From Cycas panzhihuaensis (taxonomy: Eukaryota > Cycadophyta), in assembly GCA_023213395.1 (NCBI GenBank), contig CM041465.1:54877741-54941740 (forward strand): DNA of 64,000 nucleotides. The letters are read 5' to 3'. Under the pieces are notes generated by a model. The model was given only the letters and a program-made list of their open reading frames with translations, was not told where the DNA came from and made no database searches. This document shows, in pieces, positions 34,590 to 44,530 of this stretch. Within the stretch, counting starts at the first letter, position 1; every line of letters starts with the position of its first letter. The translations under genes were made by a program, and so were the position numbers.

Positions 34590-35470
34590 TAAAAGTGAAT
34601 AGTGAATTATGGCATAAGAGATTTGACCATCTTAACTATAGTAGTTTGGCCCTAATAAAAAGAATGGATATGGTAAATGGGTTTTCAAATATTAAAGTGG
34701 ACAAAAACCTATGTGAAAGATGCCTACTTGGTAAACAATATAGGGAAAGTTTTCTAGACATCAGTCATTGGGTAATGGGTCCACTTCAATTAGTATATAT
34801 AGATATATTTGGTCCAATAGATATCCCCTCATTAGAAGGAGCTCACTACTTTATCCCGTTCATTGATGATTATACTAGGAAAACATGAGTATTCTTCCTT
34901 AAATTCAAATTAGATGTATTTCAACACTTTGTTGTCTTTAAAACCTTTGTGGAGTGACAAAGTGGACATAAACTACTATCTCTGAGATCAGACAATGGGG
35001 GAGAATTTATCTTTAATGAATTTAAAACATATTGTGTTTATCATAGAATTAGAAGGAAACTCACTAATCCCTACACCCCATAACAAAATGGTGTAGCAGA
35101 AAGGAAGAATCATACAATTATCGAAATGGCTAGGTTCATGTTAAAGGATAAGAACTTGGGTCATGAATTTTAGGCACAAGCAGTACATACATCTGTCTAT
35201 CTCCTCAAGAGGTGCTCCACCAAAGTCCTAAGGTGAAAAATACCTGAGGAAGCTCAGACCGGCTATAAACCAAGCATACACCACCTTAGAGTCTTTGGGT
35301 ACCTAGCATATGCTCATATTCCTAATCAAAAGAGATCCAAGATAGATGATCATAATATCAAATGTATTTTCCTTGGCTATAGCAAAACCTCTAAATCATA
35401 CAAAGTTTATGATCCTAAGTAAAAAAGGGTCATGTTAAGTAGAGATGTTAAATTTTAGGAAGATGCTTAT
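34590..35470 (+). pseudogene. Integrase of copia D
   Basis: The zinc module is LWHKRFDHLNYSSLALIKRM and CERCLLGKQYRESF (about 34,600-34,755). The core has LVYIDIFGPIDIPS, YFIPFIDDYTRKT (about 34,850), LRSDNGGEFIFNEF (about 34,984) and NGVAERKNHTIIEMARFML (about 35,088), so all three D-D-E positions are recognisable. The tail is VFGYLAYAHIPNQKRSKI and CIFLGYSKTSKSYKVYDPK. Stops at Gln and Trp positions and one near 34,888 interrupt it. Confidence 0.9.
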
Positions 35471-35739
35471 TATCAAGATACTTAAGAGAAAAAGAAAGAA
35501 GTTATAATCAATTTTGACAAATCCTCCAAATCCAAGTATATGCCTCCTATGTTTGACTCTAGATGAGTCATTAATGAACCTAGTGGGGAGGGAACTTCCT
35601 CTCAATCTCCACCACAAAATCTTCCAAAATTGGTTCAATAGAATCATGATGTAAGCAATATATTAGACAACACTCATAAATCCACTCACTCACATAGGGT
35701 TAATTTTGCCCTCGTGAGCAAAGTATTGGAGTCCCATGA

Positions 35740-36491
35740 GCCTCAAACTTTTGATGAGGCCAATGAACCTTCATCTTGGAGAAAGGTAATGGAAGATGAA
35801 TACCATTCTATTATTAAAAATGACACTTGGAAATTGGTCAATTTACCTTGAAATAAAAAGGTAATTGGCACTAAATAGATCTACAAAACCAAGTTTCGCT
35901 TAGATGGATCAATCGATAAATGCAAGGCTAGATTGGTCACTAAGGGTTATGCCAAAAAAGAATGTATTGACTACAAAGAAACTTTTGCCTCTATTGCTAG
36001 GATGAAAACAATTAGAATGATGATAAGTTTAGTCACCCAAATAGGATGGAAAGTCTAACAAATAGATGTTAAGAGAACCTTCCTCAATGGTTATATTGAA
36101 GAGAATATTTATGTCACTCAATCCCTTGGTTTCAAAGTCAATGGGGTAGAAAACAAAGTATACAAACTTCAGAAGGCACTATATGGATTGAAATAAGTAC
36201 CCAGGGCCTGGTATTCCTACATAGATAAAACTTTAGAGATTAAGGCTTTGAAAGATCTCAAATAGACCATAATATTTACATTCAAATCAAGGGAGACTCT
36301 ATGTGGATGATCTTGTTTATACTAGAAATAACTACCACTTATTGCAACACTTTAAGAATACTATGTGTAAAAAATTTAAAATGACATATTTGGGACTAAT
36401 GCATTACTTCTTAGGCTTGGAAGTATGGCAAGACAAGAAGGGCATCTTCATCTCCCAATAAAATTATACCCTGGATTTATTACAAAAGTTT
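35740..36491 (+). pseudogene. Reverse transcriptase of copia D, N-terminal part
   Basis: It starts with the SWRKVMEDEYHSIIKNDTW block (about 35,777), followed by RLVTKGYAKKECIDYKETF, VYKLQKALYGLK (about 36,158) and LYVDDLVYTRNN (about 36,298, the YVDD box intact). TYLGLMHYFLGLEVW and LLQKF follow just before element G. The AGTTT at 36487-36491 is the TSD of G; the coding region resumes at 42028. Confidence 0.9.
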
Positions 36492-37023
36492 TGATGGAAA
36501 AAATATGGAGCCAAAGTGCTCTGATACCAAATGTTAGAAAATAATGTTTGTAGGACTATGCTCTAATACCAAATGATGGAAACAATAATAGCAAGACTAT
36601 GCTCTAATACCAAATGAAGGAATATAAACTAACAGGAGAACAGGTCAGAACATATATCAAATAACCATAAACTAGTATTGCATCAATACATCAATGTGTC
36701 ACAATCATAATAGCATAAAGAACATGAAAGCCTTGTTGTTCAATCCATTGTAGCAATAATGAGCATTACAAATCTCCTCAAAGGTAGGCGGTGTCTAAAG
36801 ACACCAGGGTTGTACACCCCACAATATAAATAGTTTTGGGGGATGAGGGAAACTCCTCAACCCCTGAATTCAAAATAACAATAAAATAATATTCACTTAA
36901 CTCAAATGAAACTAACTCAACTTACCTTAACTTACCTTGACATGTTGAGCATCACATGTCTAAATTGAGGCGCACAATCTTGGTAGGTGAGAGGGAGTTG
37001 AGTGATGACATTACACTCCAACA
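36492..37023 (-). repeat. 3' LTR of G, with internal PBS copies
   Basis: It runs TGATGGAAA...CTCCAACA. Near its left (element 3') end it carries GCTCTGATACCA-type sites at 36518-36529, 36560-36571 and 36601-36612. Each is followed by AA and a copy of the LTR end (TGTTAGAAA, TGATGGAAA, TGAAGGAAT), with a period of 40-42 bp. The element-sense TATA-like box is TATTTATATT near 36,824. Confidence 0.9.
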
Positions 37024-37740
37024 TTCTCCCCCTTAATGTCAGCACGAACACTTGTATCTTTTCCTTGAACTTGTGGAATTGGTACTTGAAAAAAACTTTG
37101 AAATTCTGATTTTGATCTTTATCAACTCTTTTCACTCTTATAGCCACATATGTCTCTTTATCATAGAATGATGTAGGAAAACTATAAGTAGATGAAACTT
37201 GATGCAAATGTAGATGAATAGCTGTAATTTTAACTTTGTCAACTGGAACATTAAGAAGGCTTTGAACTTGAACTTTTGTAATATTTATGCTTTGAATAGC
37301 TGTCATATCATCAGGTTCATTTTTTATTATGTCATAAGATTCATCTTCATGCTCCCCCTCAAATGGAGGATAAAATCCTTGTGTAACAAGGTGGTCCTGC
37401 ATTTGATCTGAATTCTCATGGTTGTTGTCTTTATGATCTATCTGTTCTATTACCTGTCTCACATGCTCATCAAAAGTTTCATCAAATACATTGGGGGTAT
37501 CTCTCCTATAAATGGAAATCAATAAATCCCAAATAGACTTGGATGTTGTTAATTCAGAAACTAGTGAAAAAATATCATCAGTCATAGTGCAAAATAATAA
37601 ACCTAAAACTTCATTATCTTTTCTAAAATTTTCTTTAATGCTAAGGTCACATTCATGTTGTAAATACTTTAAAAAAAACTTTCCCTTTTTGTATAAAAAT
37701 AACTTTTCTTTGAGAAAGGTATATATTATCTTATGAACAA
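36932..37740 (-). pseudogene. gag-like frame of G
   Basis: The open frame on the minus strand runs from about 37,740 (no clear ATG at its start; first useful Met at 37585) to 36932. It contains NFRKDNEVLGLLFCTMTDDI and TTSKSIWDLLISIYRRD, the copia Gag UBN2 signature, then an acidic, His-rich and a basic segment (VAIRVKRVDKDQNQNFKVF) without zinc knuckle. The last part runs through the PPT into the 3' LTR. At least 217 codons are open, unusual in this decayed window and consistent with the youth of G. F carries the same block (44,220-44,432). Confidence 0.7.
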
Positions 37741-39057
37741 TTTCTGGTTTAAAAATAACTTAAAATACTTGTAGAAAGATCAAGAAGAAACCTTGAGTAA
37801 ACAATGAGATATGAATTAGAATTTTCTTTAAAATTTTGAAAAAGACAAGCTTATTAGGATGTACATGTATGCTCAACTTTAGCAGCTTGAAAACTATACT
37901 GAATAATGTCAGAATAACTTAAAATTCTACCAATATGTAGATTAATAAGCTTTGAATCTAATGAAACTAACGATTTTAAAAACGGGTATCGATAAATCAT
38001 GATTTGAATGATGCAAAGGTATAGACCTCCTTATGGGGCCTAACAGGAGCAGGGTAGTCAAAAATGCATAAACTTACTAATTAACTTTTAGAAAATGTTG
38101 AAAAAATGGATCAAATATTGTTTATAAGATTGTTCAATGTGCTTTCAATTGAAAATTTTAGAAAAATATATTTAAAAAGGTGTAAAAATAGTAGATTTGA
38201 GGCAATAAGGTACCTCAACTTTGACTGATTTGAAATTTAGGAAGATAATATAAAAATATATTAAAAAATATGTTAAAATAAAGAGAAATGAGTTAGCTTC
38301 CCAACGAAGCTAACAGAATTGAAATCTGATAAAAAATAAAAAAGTTATAGTGAAAAATGTAACAGGTATTTTTATGTAGAATGTTAGGAAACAGGCAAAA
38401 AACAACTAAATTCCTTATTTCAGCGATTAAAATACTAATGAAGATAAATTCAAAAAATTGAAATAAGAAATGGGTATTGAATTCTATACAACGTAGATCA
38501 TTATAGAGGAAATTTGGGCAAAAACCATGTACCAGTAATTAATTATAGCCAGTTCTAAAAATGATTTTGTTAACAGTATGAAAATTGCTGAAATTTTGAA
38601 AGTCTAATGTTAAAATGGTCGAAACAGGGTCAAATTGGCACCAAATTGGTCATATGACCAGTCGAAATTGGTGTACAGAAAATTTCTGATCTATTGGGGT
38701 AGGTTTCGTCTAAAACTGATAAGCCAACAAAAAGTTATGGCAACAAAAACGCCAATAACTCTATAAAAAATAAAAAATTAAAGAAAATAAAAAAATAAAA
38801 ATTTTTATAAAAGATAAAATAATCCTTTTTATGATAGGCTGAAGGTCATGTAGTAATGTATGAGATCTGAGGCTAAAAAATAAGGGGACTAATATTCTTA
38901 TAACCCTGAACTTAAAAAAATTATCAAATTTAATTAAATTTTTATTAACTTTACAAAAAACATAAAAAATAAAAAATTGAATGCCATTTTGGCGTGGTTG
39001 CCAACAACAAACAAGCTATATAAGCACACCGCTCACAATAGAGTCAGCTCTTTTCAA

Positions 39058-39060
<3 letters not shown>
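37741..39060 (-). other. AT-rich interior of G
   Basis: No coding signal is seen. It holds A-rich stretches and, near 39,013, CTATATAAGC on the plus strand, a TATA-like box directly before the microsatellite. Confidence 0.5.

Positions 39061-39061
<1 letters not shown>

Positions 39062-39146
<85 letters not shown>
39062..39146. repeat. (TA)n microsatellite in G
   Basis: About 43 uninterrupted TA units lie between the TATA-like box at 39,013 and the CpG-rich block. Confidence 0.95.
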
Positions 39147-39149
<3 letters not shown>

Positions 39150-39152
<3 letters not shown>

Positions 39153-39830
39153 AGATGTGGCAGCATGCATTTAACCTAGCTGCGCACGACAGCGAAGAGT
39201 GCGTTTAACCGCCAATCTGGAGACTTCTGGAGCTGTGCGCCAATCTGTTCTAGGGTTCGTCATCCGTGGGAGGGCAGCCCGTTGACGGATCGTTCGTTTA
39301 GGGAGGCCAAAAGTGTAGTGATTTTCGTCTGCATTTAATGAAGGCTGAATAGCTATAATAGCGAGGAGAGGATAAATAGTTGCGCCCAACGCAAACAATG
39401 AAACGCTCCCGAACGCAAGAGATAATGCGAGACGGAGACCAAAAGCGGCAGGAAAACCTAAGACGGAGCAAATACGAGGAGACGGAGCCGGTGCAGGTGC
39501 CAGTAATTGCAGGCGACGCAAATAACGAGGCGTTAATGAATAACGGAAAGCGTTAGCGCTGATGAGGCGCAAGGGCCGAGCAGCCTGAACGTTGAGAGAG
39601 CGTCGAACGCAAGAAGACGGTATGGTACACAGTGGAGAGATAGCAAAGAGACGCAATGAGAGTGGCAAGGGTGAGACGGTAAACGTGCAGGCACTGCGTT
39701 AGTGGAGCGTGTAGCTGTATAGACACGGGAGATAGCCAATGAGCAAGGCGCTAGCAGCGTATGAAGTGTTGGTTAACACACGGAGAGATGCGTGATGGTT
39801 AGGTGTGAATAGGTACAGAAATGTTAATAA
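39150..39830. other. CpG-rich block of unknown origin inside G
   Basis: Base composition changes sharply: CpG and GC are common here but rare in the rest of the window. The longest frame is on the minus strand (39668-39171, 165 codons, Leu/Ala/Arg-rich) and shows no family resemblance I can name; an overlapping second frame runs 39739-39533. No intron signals were established. Possibilities are a captured host gene or promoter piece or a conserved leader module. It could equally be a random open frame in GC-rich DNA. Confidence 0.55.
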
Positions 39831-41476
39831 TATCAAAAAATTTTGTTAAGAATGGCTTCAACTACGTGGAGAAAGAACGGTTGGTATTCTTAATCTTTTG
39901 AAGTTTAATTTTGTTTCAATAATATAGCTAAGAGTTTCAGAAATAGGCACATACAAGGCAGGAGTAATTGGACTACACTAGATAATGGATCTATGCAACC
40001 CAACAGGGCTAGTGATGTGGATCTGGACCTACGTTAGAGGAGGAGGCACCAACGGGAGTCCAACGTCAAGAGACCAATGCCAGTTGTACTGAATGTGGCA
40101 GTCAAACTATTGAAGATTTTTAAGTTGACATTGCTATCCTTCTTAAAAGGTTAATTTGAGATGAAATATGAGCTGAAAAAACAGATAAAGAAGTATATGA
40201 AGAGCTTAAAAAAAATATATGAAAAGCTTGAAAAAGAATATGGGAAGATAGTCCTATATGCCCCTCTTTTCTTAGAGAGTTGAATGGTTGTGAAGACAAT
40301 AAAAAATTACTCTCTCAATATGATGTCCAAGACCTTTTGCTAACATACATTAAGAAAAAACAAAATTTTGTAGTCAGATTCCAATTATCAAATGTGTTCC
40401 TGAGTTTCAAGATGTTATACTATGTTCTATTTTTTCAAGGGTACTTGCCTTTATTTATTTTTGTATTTTTCTTTTGAATCTTTCAAAGAAAACTTGCTTA
40501 ATAATATGAGTTTTTTAGCTAAAAAAAATTGAAAAATATATGTTTGAATTTTTAAAAAAAATGAAGAACCAAATATTTCAAGGTCATGAACAAAAATCAA
40601 AATTTTTAAATATACTCGAGCAAGTTATATCAAAAGTATGTGTTTAAAAACTAAAAATAACTGAAGAACTTGGAACACGCAATTGTAGCTGGCTTAATCT
40701 TGTGTATATCTTCTTAAGAAGGCTGAATATGCCTCAAATATTGTAGATATGCAACTGCTATCTTTTGTAGATTGAAATATAGCTTGTAGCTGAAAAAAGC
40801 TTTTATGAATCTGCATAAATCTTGTGAAATAACACTGAATATACTCGTTATATCATAAAAAATAACCCCATAAGGAGTGAATCTATTGAAAAATATAATA
40901 AATCTATTGAAAAACTTGTAGAAAATATTACCAAATGTTGAAAAACCGCAGATCTGAAATGAGACCCAGTAGATCTGCAAAAAATATTATGTAAATGTTG
41001 TAGATCTAGCCTAAGTATAGCAGATCTATAGTAAAAAATAGCAGATCTGAAGTAACAAATTACAGATCTTTGAAGAAAACTTGATAACTTTTGTATGCAG
41101 TTGATGCTCTTTTGCAAATCTGCAAAAAATATCAAATAAGTAGATAAAAAACTTGTAAACTGTTAAAATATATGATAAATCTGTAGACCTAAAGAGAAAA
41201 TAACTCAAATATGAGAATAAAACTTGAATGTATATAACTTGTTGCTAAAAATCCTGCGTAGATCTGCACAAATCTGAAAATAGATCTCAGTAATATTTGT
41301 TGAACTAGAAATATAGCTCAATAATAATCAAAATCTACTGAAATAATATATAAGACTTGCTAAAATTTTTAGAAAACAAATATAATTAATATATCTTGCT
41401 TGTAAAAAAAACTGTTATAGAATGCCTGTAGATCTTGTTGCTCTTCTTTAAAACTTCAGCAGGTCAGCAATTGCCT
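39831..41476 (-). other. Leader region of G between CpG block and PBS
   Basis: This is AT-rich, non-coding sequence. From about 40,950 to 41,300 the hexamer-containing motif (C/G)AGATCT(G/A) recurs many times at irregular spacing, a loose low-complexity array. Confidence 0.5.
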
Positions 41477-41490
41477 GCTCTGATACCAAA

Positions 41491-42022
41491 TAATGGAAAA
41501 AATATGGAGCCAAAGTGCTCTGATACCAAATGTTAGAAAATAATGTTTGTAGGACTATGCTCTGATACCAAATGATGGAAACAATAATAGCAAGACTATG
41601 CTCTAATACCAAATGAAGGAATATAAACTAACAGGAGAACAGGTCAGAACATATATCAAATAACCATAAACCAGTATTGCATCAATACATCAATGTGTCA
41701 CAATCGCAATAGCATAAAGAACATGAAAGCCCTGTTGTTCAATCCATTATAGCAATAATGAGCATTACAAATCTCCTCAAAGGTAGGCGGTGTCTAAAGA
41801 CACCAGGGTTGTACACCCCACAATATAAATAATTTTGGGGGAAGAGGGAAACTCCTCAACCCCTGAATTCAAAATAACAATAAAATAATATTCACTTAAC
41901 TCAAATGAAACTAACTCAACTTACCTTAACTTACCTTGACATGTTGAGCATCACATGTCTAAATTGAGGTGCACAATCCTGGTAGGTAAGAGGGAGTTGA
42001 GTGATGACATTATACTCCAACA
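41491..42022 (-). repeat. 5' LTR of G, with internal PBS copies
   Basis: It is 532 bp. PBS-like sites lie at 41517-41528, 41559-41570 and 41600-41611, in addition to the working PBS at 41477-41488 just outside. It begins TAATGGAAA (TG changed to TA). Confidence 0.9.
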
Positions 42023-42027
42023 AGTTT

Positions 42028-42794
42028 AAGATGATCCACTGTAAATCTTGATAACTCCAACAAAAATAGGAATTAAGCTCTTCAAGTTAGGTGATTTTAC
42101 ACCAGTACATCCTACACTCTATCGACAGCTAATGAGTAGCTTGATCTATTTGGCATCCACTCGACTTGATATAACACATTTAGTTAGTACTGTATCTAGA
42201 TTTATGCAAGATCCAAAGATCACTCATTGGCAAGCAACCAAAAGAATCCTTCGTTATCTTAAAGGCACCTCAGAATATGGGTTATACTACAAAACTTCAT
42301 TAAAATTTTAGTTGATAGGTTATACAAATTCAGATTGGGCAAGCAACATTGATGACAGGAAATCAACTTCAGGTTATATGTTTAGTATAGGATCAACAAT
42401 TATAGCATGGAGTACTAGGAAATAAAATATAGTTTTCCTATCTACAACTAAAGTAGAGTATAAAGTAGCGGTTATAGGTATATATGAATCTGTATAGTTG
42501 AGAAGACTTCTCCAAGATTTTTAGCTAAAACAGAAAGGTCCCACAAAAATTTAGTGTAAAAATTAGAGTGCTATATAGATGGAAAAGAATCCAGTTTTTC
42601 ATAGAAAAATAAAACATATTGAGACTCAACATCACTTCATTCAAGAGTTAGTGCTACCAGAAGAGATTGAATTGGCTTATTACAACACTGAAGACCAAGT
42701 AATAGATATCTTTACTAAAGCATTAGACAAAGTTAAATTTTAGAAATTTAAAGACAATTTGGGAGTTGTTCACATTGGGAATTATGGGGGAGAA
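42028..42794 (+). pseudogene. RT C-terminal part and RNase H of copia D, with PPT
   Basis: The frame 42048-42311 holds LMSSLIYLASTRLDITHLVS and KRILRYLKGTSEYGLYY, the end of copia RT. RNase H follows: GYTNSDWASNIDDRKSTSGY (about 42,318), VFLSTTKVEYKVAVI (about 42,430), MEKNPVFHRKIKHIETQHHF (about 42,578) and QVIDIFTKALDKVKF (about 42,695). Several Gln-to-stop changes are present. The PPT AATTATGGGGGAGAA ends at 42794, touching the 3' LTR. The upstream half of RT lies before G (35,740-36,491). Confidence 0.9.
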
Positions 42795-43153
42795 TGTTGG
42801 GATAATACCCAATGCTCCTATACTAATGTATACCTAGGGTCCCTCAAAGCCACCTTGGGCCTCCTTAAGTCACCTCGGGCCACATAGTAGTCACCACCAA
42901 TTATTAAAAAGGTTGACGCATCTATATTAAGGTACGTATTTAATTATTACTTAATATTTTTTAATATTATTTTGGATTTAGATATGTCAAGTTGAGGCAC
43001 TTGCTGCCTCCCCATAATTACCTATAAATGGGGTGGAAATACCTCTCTTATGTTTTTTAACACTGTCAACATACCAATCGAGAATATTAACTTACTCTTT
43101 CAAGCATGCACTCACTATTATAAATGGTTCTGCTATGTACCTCACTTCCAACA
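42795..43153 (+). repeat. 3' LTR of copia D
   Basis: It is 359 bp, TGTTGGGATAAT to TTCCAACA, followed by the TSD CTTTC. It is clearly diverged from the 5' copy at 27195-27553 but without length change. Confidence 0.93.
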
Positions 43154-43229
43154 CTTTCATGTTTTAAATAGAAATCTGAATAGATGAATGATATGTCTTT
43201 GATATAATCAGATCATATGAGATTTAAGG

Positions 43230-43566
43230 TGTTAAAAAAGGGGTAATAAAATTGCTCTGATACTATGTTAAAATATGCATGCATGGCTCTGATACCATGT
43301 TAAAAATATAAAGATACAATAATATAAACTCATGAGTATATACACATAGAGAATTATTCAACATAAATGTAAAGTAAAGTAAGAATCATCAAATATAATC
43401 ATCACCACAAGATGGACTCCAAGATTTATATGTGGAAAACCCAATGTGAGAAAAACCATGGGAGAAGGTAGAGTTAAGACTTTGCTTATGATCATAAGGT
43501 TTATATCTTGAAGTCTTTAATTTTTCTCACTCCTTTCTCAAGTTCTCAAGTAGTGAGAGTATATAT
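43230..43566 (-). repeat. 3' LTR of E, outer piece, with internal PBS copies
   Basis: TGTTAAAA is followed by GCTCTGATACTA (43254-43265) with a second TGTTAAAA (43266), then GCTCTGATACCA (43286-43297) with a third TGTTAAAA (43298). The same arrangement occurs in the other LTR. The piece breaks off at the F insertion. Confidence 0.9.
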
Positions 43567-43910
43567 TATTGGAAATGTAGTGGAGAATAGAGTAGATTAG
43601 GTAAATGTTGATCTCAATCCATACTGGAAATGCATTCAAAATACATTATTGTATTCAAGCCATAGCTAAAGAGTATATAAATATTTTAAAGTAGGTGGTG
43701 TTGAAGAACACTAGGGTTTAAAACCCCATAAAATATATAGTTGTGAGGGAGGAGAGAAACCTCTTTGACCTCTGAAATTTAAATAAATATAAAATAATGC
43801 ACAACTTAATATTAAAATAAACTCACCTAACTTACTATTAACATATGTGCACTCACATATTTCTAAGGTAGAAGTGGGGTGAGGAACATTAATCCCAACA
43901 TACTCCTTCT

Positions 43911-44530
43911 TAATATTCATCATAATTGTCCTTTATTTCTCCTTGAACTTGTGGAATAAATACTTGAGGATGACTTTGAATACTTGTCCTTTAGCTTGAT
44001 AATCATCATCCTTGATGCAGTCAACAATTTACCTTATCATCATTTCAACAAACTATATCATTTTAATTTTATGTGGTTTAAATGACTTCTAAATAGGTAT
44101 AGCTTGATTTGAATGAGTAGAGGTAGCTTTGTCTTGATCTTTATCTTTTACTTTAGTCAAGTCCAAGATACAAATCATCTCACCAAATGTAATATTAGAG
44201 TCATTACTTTTATTAAAATCTACACTAGTACAACATTAGTCTTTTCAATAAAATTTACCTGCTCTAACATCTGCCTCATAGGAAAAACACCATTAATGCA
44301 ATTAGTAATGTTAAATTTTAAGGTATCTCCTCCATAAATAAATTCTAAAGTATCCCATATAGATTTAGTTGTGGTTATTTTACAAACAGTACAGAATATA
44401 TTGTCATTATATGCTACAAAATATATTATCATTTAAGGCTTCATTATCATTTTTTATATATTTTTTAATATTTAGTTTGTATCCATCTTTTACATATTTT
44501 CAAAGGTCATTTAAAATAAAGTATATTTTC
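43911..44530 (-). pseudogene. gag-like remnant of F
   Basis: The frame 44432-44220 contains DNIFCTVCKITTTKSIWDTL and EFIYGGDT, aligned with DDIFSLVSELTTSKSIWDLL in G. Sequence nearer the LTR (43,920-43,975) matches the segment of G that encodes the basic tail (CTCCTTGAACTTGTGGAAT on the plus strand in both). Stops and frameshifts break it. In an active relative it would be the capsid protein. Confidence 0.65.

Larger units (their letters stand above)
36492..42022 (-). mobile_element. Gag-only copia-type element G
   Basis: It is 5531 bp with two 532-bp LTRs (36492-37023 and 41491-42022), about 13 differences by eye, and TSD AGTTT (36487-36491 and 42023-42027). PBS TGGTATCAGAGC lies at 41477-41488 and a PPT next to 37024. 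The interior has one gag-like frame and no protease, integrase or RT. It shares the LTR-adjacent region and gag fragment with F, so both belong to one non-autonomous family that would need proteins from a related autonomous copia element. The interior also holds a CpG-rich block (39,150-39,830). Confidence 0.93.
27195..43153 (+). mobile_element. Copia element D, interrupted by P and G
   Basis: This is a plus-strand Ty1/copia element with 359-bp LTRs (27195-27553 and 42795-43153), TSD CTTTC (27190-27194 and 43154-43158), a PBS (27556-27567) and a PPT ending 42794. It has a leader of about 3 kb once P is removed, then gag, protease, integrase, RT and RNase H. P (29346-31748) sits in the leader and G (36492-42022) in the RT. 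Without both, D is about 8.0 kb. Stops are frequent. Confidence 0.93.

Noticed and set aside
39171-39739. Overlapping 165- and 68-codon frames as a host gene
   Set aside because: No recognisable domain or splice pattern; long frames are expected in a GC-rich block. Kept as a described block without a gene call.
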